Assembly: GCF_009690905.1 (NCBI RefSeq)
Contig: NZ_VOSW01000001.1
Location: 248,001 to 312,000, forward strand
Direction of reading: 5' to 3'
DNA length: 64,000 nt
Source: Paraburkholderia madseniana
Lineage (GTDB): Bacteria > Pseudomonadota > Gammaproteobacteria > Burkholderiales > Burkholderiaceae
Below are positions 19,372-27,882 of the stretch, one piece after another (the stretch's first letter is position 1; each line of letters begins with the position of its first letter). A program made the translations under genes and the position numbers. The notes under the pieces are model-generated. The model worked only from the letters and a program-made list of their open reading frames with translations, had not been told where the DNA came from and did no database searches.

Positions 19372-20007
19372 TCAGTCGATCAGTCTGTGCAACGTCGCGA
19401 ACTCGATTAGCGCGGCCAACGACGACAGCCCAAGCTTTTCCTGAATGCGACTCTTGTACGTGCTCACGGTCTTGTCGCTCATAAACAGCGTGTCTCCAAT
19501 CGTCTTGTTCGACATACCCTTTGAAAGCATCTGCAGAATCACGAGCTCCTTATCCGATAACAGGGTGAGTCTGTCTTCCTCTTTTGCATCACCGGTATTG
19601 GACGACAACCCACGGCCGCCGGGGATTACAGGAAACACGGTATACCCCGCCAACACCGCCTCTACGCCGCGCATAATCTCCTTCATTTCCTGCGACTTGG
19701 CAACGAAACCTTGCACGCCGGAGCGCATTGCTCGCGGCGCAAATATAACGGGATCCTGACCTGACAACACCAGCATGCGCATCGACGGATGTGCAAGCTT
19801 GAGCCGAGGGATTACATCAAGCCCGCTGATACGTGGAATATCGAGATCAAGTATCGCGAGTTTCGGCGTGTGCTGACGGGCCAATTCGACGGCCGTTTGC
19901 CCGTTATCGGCTTCGATCACCTCTTCGACGCCAAGCAGTTGCATAAGCTGCATCTTGATGACCAGTCGAAATGCCGGGTGATCATCGATAACTAGAATAG
20001 TAGACAT
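19372..20007 (-). CDS. NarL/LuxR-type response regulator, BvgA/EvgA-like
   Basis: 211 residues: a receiver domain (1-120) with acid pair Asp8/Asp9, phospho-acceptor Asp54 in ILDLDIPRISG and Lys104, then a LuxR helix-turn-helix (about 145-205; LSDKELVILQMLSKGMSNKTIGD, quoted in part as SNKTIGDTLFMSDKTVSTYK). The arrangement with a neighbouring HPt-bearing sensor recalls BvgA/BvgS and EvgA/EvgS, where phosphate reaches the regulator from an HPt domain. GAGGA precedes the ATG. First gene of a three-gene minus-strand operon. Targets unknown. Confidence 0.9.
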   Translation of the reverse strand: MSTILVIDDHPAFRLVIKMQLMQLLGVEEVIEADNGQTAVELARQHTPKLAILDLDIPRISGLDVIPRLKLAHPSMRMLVLSGQDPVIFAPRAMRSGVQGFVAKSQEMKEIMRGVEAVLAGYTVFPVIPGGRGLSSNTGDAKEEDRLTLLSDKELVILQMLSKGMSNKTIGDTLFMSDKTVSTYKSRIQEKLGLSSLAALIEFATLHRLID

Positions 20008-20312
20008 ATATTGGATTCCTCATTAAAACACCCCTTGCCACGTCAATTCTTACCACCCGTAATCTCGAAATCTGCATCGATCGAGGAGAGACGTTATGCG
20101 CCCTGAGAACGAGAAGACAGGACACCGGTGAATATTTCTGCCTGACGTGCACACAAACGTAGTTCTGCCTCACGACAAGAAACTGCAGGGAATGGAGATT
20201 ACGGAGAGCTCTTAGCGGAGCCGGGATACAACATGAGCGAGTCGAAATATCGACCAGCCGCGCGACGTCGGCATCCGTTGATACCGACGGTCATTCTCAA
20301 AGCGCGTGCACG
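20008..20312. other. 305-bp gap upstream of the response regulator
   Basis: AT-richer than its flanks. It contains the regulator's ribosome site and, on the minus strand, a TTGACG box with only weak -10 candidates. A plus-strand ATG at about 20096 behind GAGGAGA opens a frame of only 11 codons. No gene supported. Confidence 0.35.
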
Positions 20313-21374
20313 CTATGATGCAGCGAGCACAAATTCGATCTCGACGCGCCGGTTTGGCTCAAGACACCGCACCAGTTCGTCGCGTTTTGTTTGCTGGCAG
20401 GTGACCAACTGATTCGCACTGCCTTGGCCTTGCGCGGTCATCGGCAATGTCACGCCGTGGGTGCGCAGATACTGCCTGACCGTGTGCGCACGCTGCAAAG
20501 ATAGACTCTGGTTGTAGGCATCGCTGCCGAGGCGGTCGGCAAACCCCGTGATCTTTAGCTCGCGTACGGCGGGAACCTGCTTCAAGCCTGTCACCACGTC
20601 GTCGAGATGTCGCTTGCCAGCCGGCAGGATCGCAGCCTCGCTGCCACCGTCGAAACGGAACAGAGAGTCGGCCCGCAGCGTAATCTTTTGAGGCGCCTGC
20701 GCTGTGGGTGCCGGTGCAGGCGTCTGCTTCGCTTGCAAGCATTGCAGCGCCGTTTCCGCCGACTTCCGCAAGTTATCCTGAACCTCGGGCAAACGCTTTT
20801 CAGCGGCGGAGAACCTACGCGCCCACGCGTCATGCCCTGCGTGCAACAGTTCGACTTCGGCACATGCAAGGGGTTGTTGTGCTTGGGGACACTGGGCGAA
20901 GGCAGGATCACCCTTGATGGTATTGACGATCTTCCACAGATCAGGGCGCACGGTGGACACCGTGCGTAAGACCGGGTTAGCAGCGGACAACGGCGTGCCA
21001 TTTTCGAGGCTGATCGTCAGCATCGCCGCCTGGCCGATAGCTTCCTCGACAAAACCCCACTGGTCATGTGCGCGCCATTCCTGCTGTCCGGCATCGATCC
21101 AGCACTGAGCCTTCGCACGAAAATAACTGCTCTTGTCACCGGGCAATGTGTCCAGCTTCTGTTGCAGGGAAGCAAGCGCCTCGCCGCCGCTCCTGATTGG
21201 CGCATAGGTGCTGAACCATTGAGGCGTCGGTGCGCCAGCAGCCGCGTCTTGTGTCACGCCGACGCCCGTCTTCAGAACGGTCGGATCTTCGATACCCAGC
21301 CGGTCTCGTGCGACCTGCCCCGCGCAACCCGACAATGCCAGTGCACATGCGAGAAGCGTTAACTGAAATTTCAT
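20313..21374 (-). CDS. OmpA-domain outer-membrane lipoprotein
   Basis: 353 residues from the ATG of MKFQLTLLACALALSGCAG; the lipobox LSGC puts the acylated Cys at residue 16. A central Ala/Gln-rich region is followed by a C-terminal OmpA-type peptidoglycan-binding domain (LRADSLFRFDGGSE, ITGFADRLGSDAYNQSLSLQR, RRVEIEF), so it likely tethers the outer membrane to the cell wall. Frame extends 22 codons upstream without a better start. It has its own transcription unit between the two-component operon and the divergent TetR gene. Confidence 0.88.
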   Translation of the reverse strand: MKFQLTLLACALALSGCAGQVARDRLGIEDPTVLKTGVGVTQDAAAGAPTPQWFSTYAPIRSGGEALASLQQKLDTLPGDKSSYFRAKAQCWIDAGQQEWRAHDQWGFVEEAIGQAAMLTISLENGTPLSAANPVLRTVSTVRPDLWKIVNTIKGDPAFAQCPQAQQPLACAEVELLHAGHDAWARRFSAAEKRLPEVQDNLRKSAETALQCLQAKQTPAPAPTAQAPQKITLRADSLFRFDGGSEAAILPAGKRHLDDVVTGLKQVPAVRELKITGFADRLGSDAYNQSLSLQRAHTVRQYLRTHGVTLPMTAQGQGSANQLVTCQQTKRDELVRCLEPNRRVEIEFVLAAS

Positions 21375-21531
21375 GGAATCCCTGCGAAGAACGCATTCAC
21401 TTTTAAGAAGTTTTGAGTATGAAGAGGCGCAAAGCGACATGGAATGGGAAGATTCCTAGAGTTCTGTCAGATGGACAGGTCATCTTTGATACGGATTGCA
21501 CACAGGAACGTCCATCTTGAATTTAACTAAC

Positions 21532-21555
21532 TCATCAATTAACCTGAATTGATGA
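21532..21555. promoter_or_regulatory. Inverted repeat over the tetR start, candidate autoregulatory operator
   Basis: TCATCAATT (21532-21540) and AATTGATGA (21547-21555) are perfect 9-bp arms separated by 6 bases; the right arm contains the ATG at 21552. The site suits a TetR dimer repressing its own efflux operon. Confidence 0.5.
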
Positions 21556-22325
21556 ACCCGACACGTTCTCCCCTGAAACCACTCGGCCGCCGCCCCGCCG
21601 TCGAGGACTTCGATGTGCGAGAACATCTGCTCGACACCGCGACGCGGCTCTTTTCCGAATGCGGCATCGCGGCCACGACGGTCGCGCAGATCGCGAGCGA
21701 AGCGGGCGTCACGTCGGCACTGGTCCATTACTACTTCACGAATCGCGAAAAGCTGCTTGACGCAGTGGCCGACGAGCGGCTCGCCCCTGCGGCGGAATTC
21801 GTCTGGCGCCCGGCCGTTGAAGACGCCGCGGGCGATCCCTTCGCGCTGGTTCACGAATTCGTCGCGCGCCTCTTTGACGTGACGGACCGCATGCCCTGGT
21901 TGCCGCCGCTCTGGCTGCGCGAGATCGTCAACGAAGGCGGCCTGCTGCGTGAACGAATGATGCGACGCATCCCGTTCGACAACATCAAGCGCTTCGGTAG
22001 CCGCGTTGCACACGCTCAGCGGGACGGCACCGTCAATGCCAACCTGGAAGCGATGTTGCTATTCAATTCCATTCTGGCGCTCGTGATGCTGCCGCTCGCC
22101 ACGGCAAAGATCTGGCAGAGCGCGCGAGGCCTGCCCGTCATCGAGCGCGATGCGTTGCGCCGGCATGTGATCGCACTGCTGATCGGCGGCATGCAGCCAG
22201 CCCCACATGCGGCATCGGCGCCAGCACACGCACGAGCACGAGCACGAGCACGAGCACAGCAGCAGCCGAAGCCTCCATCAGGACGCCGCAGCCGCAAAGA
22301 CACAGGAACAGGGAGCCCGTCATGA
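21552..22325 (+). CDS. TetR/AcrR-family repressor of the downstream efflux operon
   Basis: 257 residues. N-terminal TetR helix-turn-helix (TRLFSECGIAATTVAQIASE, then VTSALVHYYFTNREKLLDAV) at about 25-70, followed by a helical ligand domain of the YbiH/CecR kind. The C-terminus ends in a low-complexity Ala-Arg repeat encoded by a hexanucleotide repeat. Stop overlaps the HlyD start (ATGA), so regulator and pump are one operon, as in ybiH-ybhGFSR of enterobacteria. No Shine-Dalgarno is seen before the ATG. Confidence 0.9.
   Translation: MNPTRSPLKPLGRRPAVEDFDVREHLLDTATRLFSECGIAATTVAQIASEAGVTSALVHYYFTNREKLLDAVADERLAPAAEFVWRPAVEDAAGDPFALVHEFVARLFDVTDRMPWLPPLWLREIVNEGGLLRERMMRRIPFDNIKRFGSRVAHAQRDGTVNANLEAMLLFNSILALVMLPLATAKIWQSARGLPVIERDALRRHVIALLIGGMQPAPHAASAPAHARARARARAQQQPKPPSGRRSRKDTGTGSPS
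22231..22254 (+). repeat. Hexanucleotide repeat (CACGAG)x4 inside tetR
   Basis: Four perfect CACGAG units with imperfect flanks (CACAGC follows) encode the alternating Ala-Arg tail of the repressor. Such runs can change length by slippage without breaking the frame. Confidence 0.8.
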
Positions 22326-23281
22326 GTCGTCCGTTCAGCGCCTGCGTTTGTCTGCTGCTCGCGGCGATGGCTCTCGCAGCCTGCTCGCATCGCGACAACA
22401 ATGTCTATCAAGGCTACATCGAGGGGGAGTTTGTGTATCTCGGCTCGTCGCAGTCCGGCAAGCTGGCGCAGTTGGCGGTCGCACGAGGACAGACCGTTGA
22501 CGCAAGCGCACCTGTATTCACGCTCGAATCCGAGGACGAGACTGCCGCATTACAGCAGGCACAACAGCAACTCGCTGCGGCACGCGCACAGCTAGCCGAT
22601 ATCCAGACCGGCAAGCGCCGTCCCGAAGTGAACGTCACCAAAGCGCAACTCGCTCAAGCCGTCGCCAATGCGCGCAAGGCGGCGTTGCAACTCACGCGCG
22701 ATGAAGCGCAGTACCGCGCAGGCGGCATTCCAAAAGCGCAGCTCGACGATTCGCGCGCCAACGCGGACGCCACCGCCGCGCAGGTCCGCGAACTCAGCAA
22801 CCAGGTGGATGTCGCTTTGCTTCCCGGCCGTTCGCAGCAAATCACTGCGCAGAGCGCGCAGATCGAGGCCGCTCAAGCCGCCGTCGTCCAAGCTCAATGG
22901 AAGCTCGACCAGAAGCGCGTCAACGCGCCGGCGGAAGGACTCGTCTACGACACGCTGTATCGCGTCGGCGAGTGGGTTCAGGCTGGCAATCCTGTCGTAC
23001 AGATGCTGCCACCGCAGAACGTGAAAGTACGCTTCTTCGTACCGGAGACCGTGGTCGGCAAGCTCGCACCAGGCCGTGCGCTTTCCATTCATTGCGACGG
23101 TTGCGCCGCCGACGTCCCGGCGAAAATTACGTACATATCGAGCGAAGCCGAATACACACCGCCGGTGATCTACAGCAACGAGAACCGCGCGAAACTGGTG
23201 TTCATGGTCGAAGCCCACCCTTCCGCCGCCGATGCAGTCAAGCTGCACCCCGGTCAACCCGTTGCGGTGAGCCTGCAATGA
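22322..23281 (+). CDS. HlyD/YbhG-type periplasmic adaptor, probable lipoprotein
   Basis: 319 residues. A lipobox-like LAAC near residue 20 suggests inner-membrane lipid anchoring. Biotinyl-lipoyl half-motifs flank a long alpha-helical hairpin rich in Ala/Gln (about 75-190), typical of membrane-fusion proteins, ending in a beta-barrel (VRFFVPETVVGKLAPG). It bridges the ABC pump and the outer-membrane factor. ATGA overlaps at both ends show tight coupling with tetR and the ATPase gene. Confidence 0.9.
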   Translation: MSRPFSACVCLLLAAMALAACSHRDNNVYQGYIEGEFVYLGSSQSGKLAQLAVARGQTVDASAPVFTLESEDETAALQQAQQQLAAARAQLADIQTGKRRPEVNVTKAQLAQAVANARKAALQLTRDEAQYRAGGIPKAQLDDSRANADATAAQVRELSNQVDVALLPGRSQQITAQSAQIEAAQAAVVQAQWKLDQKRVNAPAEGLVYDTLYRVGEWVQAGNPVVQMLPPQNVKVRFFVPETVVGKLAPGRALSIHCDGCAADVPAKITYISSEAEYTPPVIYSNENRAKLVFMVEAHPSAADAVKLHPGQPVAVSLQ

Positions 23282-24231
23282 ACCAGCCCGCACCGCAACC
23301 TGCGCAATACGCGATCGACGTGCACAAGCTCAACAAGCACTTCGGCGATAAACATGTCGTGAACGACGTGACGTTGCAGGTCGCACGCGGCGAGATTTTC
23401 GGCTTTCTTGGACCGAACGGCAGCGGCAAGACCACCTCGATCCGTCTGATGTGCGGGCTGCTCACGCCCGACTCAGGCAGCGGCACCTGTCTCGGTTACG
23501 ACATAGTTCGCGAGAGTGCGCAGATCAAGCGCAACGTCGGCTATATGACGCAACGCTTCTCGTATTGGGACGACCTGACGATTCGCGAGAACCTCGACTT
23601 CGTCGCCCGCATTTATCAGATGGCGAACCGGCGCGAAGCGGTTGACCGCTCGCTCGAATCGCTCGGTCTGCAAAGCCGTGCGGATCAGTTGACCGGCGCG
23701 TTGTCCGGCGGCTGGAAGCAGCGGCTCGCGCTTGCAGCCTGCATGCTGCACGAGCCTCAGTTGCTGTTACTCGACGAACCGACCGCGGGCGTCGATCCGA
23801 ACGCACGCCGCGAATTCTGGGAAGAGTTGCATCGCCTCGCCGCGCGGGGCATTTCGGTTCTGGTCAGCACGCATTACATGGATGAGGCCGAGCGCTGTCA
23901 TAAGCTCGCGTACATCGCGTACGGCAAGCTGCTCGCGCAAGGCACTTCGAAGGACGTGATCGAATCGCAAAATCTCGCGACCTGGACCATCTACGGCGAG
24001 CACCTGAGCAAACTGTCGGAACAGTTGCGCAAGACGCCCGGCGTCGATCAGACCGTCGTATTCGGCTCCGCGCTGCACATCAGCGGTATCGACCATGCCG
24101 CGCTCGAAACCGCCATCAGACGCGCGACCGAGGGCACGGCGCTGCGCGCCGAGCGCATCGAAACCGGGCTTGAAGACGTGTTCATCTACTTGATGGGCCA
24201 CTCCACCGACAACTACGGAGCGCAACCGTGA
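23278..24231 (+). CDS. ABC transporter ATP-binding protein (YbhF/DrrA-like)
   Basis: 317 residues from the ATG that overlaps the HlyD stop. Walker A GPNGSGKTTS, signature LSGGWKQRL (Trp replaces the usual first Gln position), Walker B LLLLDEPTAGVDP and the switch His in STHYMDEAERC. C-terminal extension of the drug-export type. Partner of the ABC-2 permease downstream; supplies energy for extrusion of drugs or lipophilic compounds. Confidence 0.92.
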   Translation: MNQPAPQPAQYAIDVHKLNKHFGDKHVVNDVTLQVARGEIFGFLGPNGSGKTTSIRLMCGLLTPDSGSGTCLGYDIVRESAQIKRNVGYMTQRFSYWDDLTIRENLDFVARIYQMANRREAVDRSLESLGLQSRADQLTGALSGGWKQRLALAACMLHEPQLLLLDEPTAGVDPNARREFWEELHRLAARGISVLVSTHYMDEAERCHKLAYIAYGKLLAQGTSKDVIESQNLATWTIYGEHLSKLSEQLRKTPGVDQTVVFGSALHISGIDHAALETAIRRATEGTALRAERIETGLEDVFIYLMGHSTDNYGAQP

Positions 24232-25370
24232 GCACGCGCACCCTGTTCTCGCTGTCGCGCTGGTGGAGCATCGTGCTCAAAGAGTTTTTGCAGTTAAAGC
24301 GCGATCGGATCACGTTCGCGATGATCGTCGGCCTGCCGATCATTCAGCTCACGCTGTTCGGTTTCGCGATCAATACCGACCCAAAGCATCTGCCTACCGC
24401 TGTCATCATCGGCGACGACAGTACGTTTTCGCGCAGCTTCATCGCCGCGATGAAGAACTCCGCCTATTTCGACATCGTCGAAACCTTGCCCAACGAGGAG
24501 GCCGGCCGCCGCTCTCTTACCCAAGGCCGAGTGCAATTCGTGTTGTCGGTGCCGGTGGATTTTTCGAAACGTCTGTTGCGCGGCGAACGCCCTTCGCTGC
24601 TGGTCGAAGCCGATGCGACCGATCCCACCGCGACGAACACCGCGCTCGCGGCGCTGCCGGGCCTTGTGCAACCGGTCGCGGACAAAGACATCACCGGCGC
24701 GCTCGCTCACCTGAATGGCACTCCGGCCGCTTGCGACGTCCAGGTGCACCGCCTCTACAACCCTGAAGGCATCACACAATACAACGTAGTGCCGGGTCTG
24801 ATGGGCGTGATCCTGACGATGACGATGGTGATGATGACCGGCCTCGCGATCACGCGCGAACGCGAGCGTGGCACGATGGAAAACCTGCTCTCCACACCTG
24901 TGCTGCCGATCGAAGTGATGACCGGCAAGATCGTGCCTTACGTAATGATCGGGCTGGTGCAGGCGTCGATCATTCTGACTGCGGCGCGCTTCGTGTTCGA
25001 TGTGCCGTTCGCAGGTAGCCTGGTGGCGATCTATCTTGCTGCGCTGCTGTTTATCGCGGCGAATCTGACGGTCGGCATCACGCTTTCGTCGATTGCGCAG
25101 AATCAGTTGCAGGCGATGCAACTGACCGTGTTCTATTTTCTGCCGAGCCTGTTGCTGTCGGGTTTCATGTTTCCGTTTGCCGGGATGCCAGGCTGGGCGC
25201 AATTCATCGGCAATCTACTGCCGCTCACATATTTCAACCGGTTGGTTCGCGGCATTCTGCTCAAAGGAAACGACTGGGCCGACCTGTGGCCGTCGGTGTG
25301 GCCCGTGGCGCTGTTCATGGTCGTCGTGATGGGCATCGCGCTGCGCTTTTACCGGCGCACGCTCGACTAG
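24228..25370 (+). CDS. ABC-2-type export permease
   Basis: 380 residues, GTG start overlapping the ATPase stop (GTGA). One N-terminal transmembrane helix (MIVGLPIIQLTLFGFAIN), a large periplasmic loop of about 150 residues, then five C-terminal helices, the ABC-2/YhhJ-YbhR layout. Only one permease gene is present, so the pump probably works as a homodimer, unlike ybhSR. Confidence 0.9.
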   Translation: MSTRTLFSLSRWWSIVLKEFLQLKRDRITFAMIVGLPIIQLTLFGFAINTDPKHLPTAVIIGDDSTFSRSFIAAMKNSAYFDIVETLPNEEAGRRSLTQGRVQFVLSVPVDFSKRLLRGERPSLLVEADATDPTATNTALAALPGLVQPVADKDITGALAHLNGTPAACDVQVHRLYNPEGITQYNVVPGLMGVILTMTMVMMTGLAITRERERGTMENLLSTPVLPIEVMTGKIVPYVMIGLVQASIILTAARFVFDVPFAGSLVAIYLAALLFIAANLTVGITLSSIAQNQLQAMQLTVFYFLPSLLLSGFMFPFAGMPGWAQFIGNLLPLTYFNRLVRGILLKGNDWADLWPSVWPVALFMVVVMGIALRFYRRTLD

Positions 25371-25382
25371 GAGGACCGGTCG

Positions 25383-26840
25383 ATGAAACCGCTCGCTTTC
25401 TTGTCCGTCGTCGCGCTGTGCGGTTGCGCGGTCGGGCCGGATTTTCAACCACCGGCGGCGCCGGACACGCAAACCTATACACGTGAAGCGCAACCTGCTG
25501 CCACAGTCGCAGCCAGCGGTGTGGCTGGAGCATCGCAAGCATTTATCGCGGCTGAGCATGCAACACCAATGTGGTGGAAGCAGTTTCAATCCGATGCGCT
25601 AGACCGTCTCGTCGAGCAAGCCCTGCAACAGAGCCCCACGCTCACGCAAGCCCGCGCGAAGCTGATTGAGGCACGCGAAAACTACAATGCGCAATTCGGC
25701 GCGACTGCATTCCCGGCTGTCGATGCGACCGTATCCGGCGTGCGGCAGCGGGTCGATATCGCGGCGTTCGGCATTCCGAATGTGCCCAATCAGGGGCCGT
25801 TTACGCTTTACAACGCGTCGGTCAGCGTGTCCTATGCGCTCGATATTTTCGGCGGTAATCGCCGGGCGCTGGAAGCGCTCATGGCACAAGTCGACTATCA
25901 GTCGTTCGAATTCGAAGCGGCGCGGCTCTCGCTCGCAGGCAATGTGGTTTCGACTGCGATTCGACGCGCGTCTTTAAAGCAGCAGACCGCCTTGACGCAG
26001 CGCCTCGCGGACACCCAGGCCCAGCAACTCAAGATCACCGAAGAGCGGTTTGCGGCAGGCGGTGTCTCGCAACTCGACGTGCGCAGCCAGCGCACGCTGC
26101 TCTCGCAGACCCGTGCGTCGTTGCCACCACTCGCGACACAACGTGCGCAGACCGACCACCAACTCGCGATCCTGCTTGGCATGCCGCCGTCGAAGGCGGA
26201 CTTCGCAGACCTGACGCTCGATTCGCTGCATCTGCCAGATACGTTGCCGCTCACATTGCCATCGACGCTCGCGCGCGAACGGCCGGACATTCGTGCTTCG
26301 GAAGCGTTATTGCATCAAGCGAGCGCGAATGTCGGCGTGGCGACGGCAAATCTGTATCCGCAATTTTCCATCTCGGCGGGGATCGGTTCGGAACGCACGA
26401 ACATTCAGGACGTGGTCAGCGGGCTGAATATCTGGAACTTCGGCCTCACTCTGACGCAACCGATTTTCCGCGGCGGCGAATTGCGCGCGAAGAAGCGTTC
26501 TGCACAGGCGGCTTATGATGCGGCGCTCGCTGACTATCAGCAGACGGTGCTGCAGGCGCTGCAGCAGGTTGCGGACACGCTGACAGCGCTGCAGGACGAC
26601 GCGCACGAACTGCAGGCTCGCGACGAGGCTGCCCAACAGGCGCACGCGAGCCTGGATATCGCACAAGCGCAGTATGCGGCGGGCGGTGTTAGTCAGTTCG
26701 GCCTGCTCGATACGCAGCGTCAGGTGTTGCAAACCGCACTAGACCGAACTCGCGCGCAAGCGGACCGGTTCGCCGACACGGCGGCGCTGTTTCAGTCGCT
26801 GGGTGGGGGTTGGCAAGCAGTCGCTACTTCAACGCCGTAG
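25383..26840 (+). CDS. Outer-membrane efflux lipoprotein (NodT/TolC family)
   Basis: 485 residues. Lipobox LCGC puts the lipidated Cys near residue 15, followed by VGPDFQPP, the standard RND-type outer-membrane factor start. Two repeated helical halves (FAAGGVSQLDVRSQ and YAAGGVSQFGLLDTQ) form the TolC-like barrel and tunnel. AGGAGG precedes the ATG. It completes a tripartite pump within one operon. The end of the gene (ALFQSLGGGWQAVATSTP) recurs downstream as decayed tandem copies. Confidence 0.92.
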   Translation: MKPLAFLSVVALCGCAVGPDFQPPAAPDTQTYTREAQPAATVAASGVAGASQAFIAAEHATPMWWKQFQSDALDRLVEQALQQSPTLTQARAKLIEARENYNAQFGATAFPAVDATVSGVRQRVDIAAFGIPNVPNQGPFTLYNASVSVSYALDIFGGNRRALEALMAQVDYQSFEFEAARLSLAGNVVSTAIRRASLKQQTALTQRLADTQAQQLKITEERFAAGGVSQLDVRSQRTLLSQTRASLPPLATQRAQTDHQLAILLGMPPSKADFADLTLDSLHLPDTLPLTLPSTLARERPDIRASEALLHQASANVGVATANLYPQFSISAGIGSERTNIQDVVSGLNIWNFGLTLTQPIFRGGELRAKKRSAQAAYDAALADYQQTVLQALQQVADTLTALQDDAHELQARDEAAQQAHASLDIAQAQYAAGGVSQFGLLDTQRQVLQTALDRTRAQADRFADTAALFQSLGGGWQAVATSTP

Positions 26841-26984
26841 TCACCCCATCCGATGCGGCTGTATTGCGTCAGTCGCCGGGTGACGGGTAGCAGGCTGCGA
26901 CCATTTTAACGCCGTAGCCATCTCATCCGATACGGCTGCGTTGCTTCGGTCACTGGGTGGCGGGTCGCAGGTTACGGCGACTTT
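26754..26984 (+). repeat. 77-bp tandem duplication of the efflux gene 3' end (3 copies)
   Basis: Copies begin at 26754 (inside the gene), 26831 and 26908, in exact 77-bp register. In matching frames they read DTAALFQSLGGGWQAVATSTP-like sequence (split here: DTAALFQSLGG), then DAAVLRQSPGDG-stop, then DTAALLRSLGGGSQVTATLT. Over the 67 bases compared by eye the first and third agree at about 48 positions without gaps. Since 77 is not a multiple of 3 the copies are out of frame with the gene, so they are non-coding relics. A fourth, fainter copy may run into the neighbouring permease gene. Confidence 0.8.
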
Positions 26985-27018
26985 AACGGCGTATCGATCC
27001 CACTCCGCCGCACTGCCG

Positions 27019-27858
27019 TTACGCCGCCACCGCCCGCGCTGCATTCCTCCCACGCAGCCATTCCAGCGCAAGCAACAGGCACGTCGAGAACACGATCAAA
27101 ATCGTAGCCAATGCCGCGATAGTCGGGCTGATGTTCTCGCGAATACCGGTGAACATCTGACGCGGCAGGGTGGTTTGATCCGCTCCAGCCAGGAACAGCG
27201 TCACGACCACTTCGTCAAACGACGTAGCGAACGCGAACAGCGCGCCCGAAATCACGCCCGGCGCGATCACCGGCAACGTGATGCGAAAGAACGTCTTCAC
27301 CGGATTCGCCCCCAGCGACAAGCTCGCGCGCACCAGGTTGTAGTTAAAGCCTTGCAACGTCGCCGCCACCGTCGTCACCACAAACGGCACGCCGAGCGAC
27401 GCATGCGCGAGAATCAGCCCAATATACGTATTCGCCAGTCCAAGCGGCGCAAAAAACAGATACATGCCGACGCCGACCACCACCACCGGCACGATCATCG
27501 GCGAAATCAGAACCGCCATCAGCAAAGCCTTGCCGCGGAAATTCGCTTTGGTCAGGCCGATCGCCGCCAACGTGCCGAGCACCGTCGCCACGACAGTTGC
27601 CGAAGGCGCGACGATAAAGCTGTTCTTCGCCGCCATGCGCCATTCATCGGACCCGATCAGGTTCGCATACCAGCGCAGCGACCAGCCCGGGATCGGATAC
27701 ACGAGGAACGTGCTGGACGAAAACGACAACGGCACAATCGCCAGCACCGGCAGGATCAAATACAGCAGCGTCAGCACGGCAAGCGCGCGCAACGCGAAAT
27801 ACCACACGCGCTCGATCAAGGACGTATGCGGCGCAAACAAGGGCTTGGCAAGTTTCAT
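27019..27858 (-). CDS. ABC transporter permease, PotC/PotI type
   Basis: 279 residues from the ATG with GGAG 10 bases upstream (a TTG 8 codons earlier is less likely). Six predicted transmembrane helices and the EAA-like loop (RASLSLGANPVKTFFRITLPVIAPG) that contacts the ATPase. Last gene of a spermidine/putrescine-type importer operon on the minus strand. Confidence 0.9.
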   Translation of the reverse strand: MKLAKPLFAPHTSLIERVWYFALRALAVLTLLYLILPVLAIVPLSFSSSTFLVYPIPGWSLRWYANLIGSDEWRMAAKNSFIVAPSATVVATVLGTLAAIGLTKANFRGKALLMAVLISPMIVPVVVVGVGMYLFFAPLGLANTYIGLILAHASLGVPFVVTTVAATLQGFNYNLVRASLSLGANPVKTFFRITLPVIAPGVISGALFAFATSFDEVVVTLFLAGADQTTLPRQMFTGIRENISPTIAALATILIVFSTCLLLALEWLRGRNAARAVAA

Positions 27859-27882
27859 CGCGAGTAAGCTCCGTTCAGCCAA

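Noticed and set aside
20096..20131. 11-codon frame behind a good ribosome site upstream of the response regulator
   Set aside because: Too short and unsupported; the GAGGAGA match can arise by chance.
22231..22254. Hexanucleotide run as a possible CRISPR or protein-binding array
   Set aside because: Units are contiguous, only 6 bp, in frame and inside the coding region: simple-sequence repeat.
26941..27867. A 308-codon plus-strand frame opposite the PotC-type permease
   Set aside because: Arg/His-rich antisense shadow; its first residues come only from the third copy of the 77-bp repeat.
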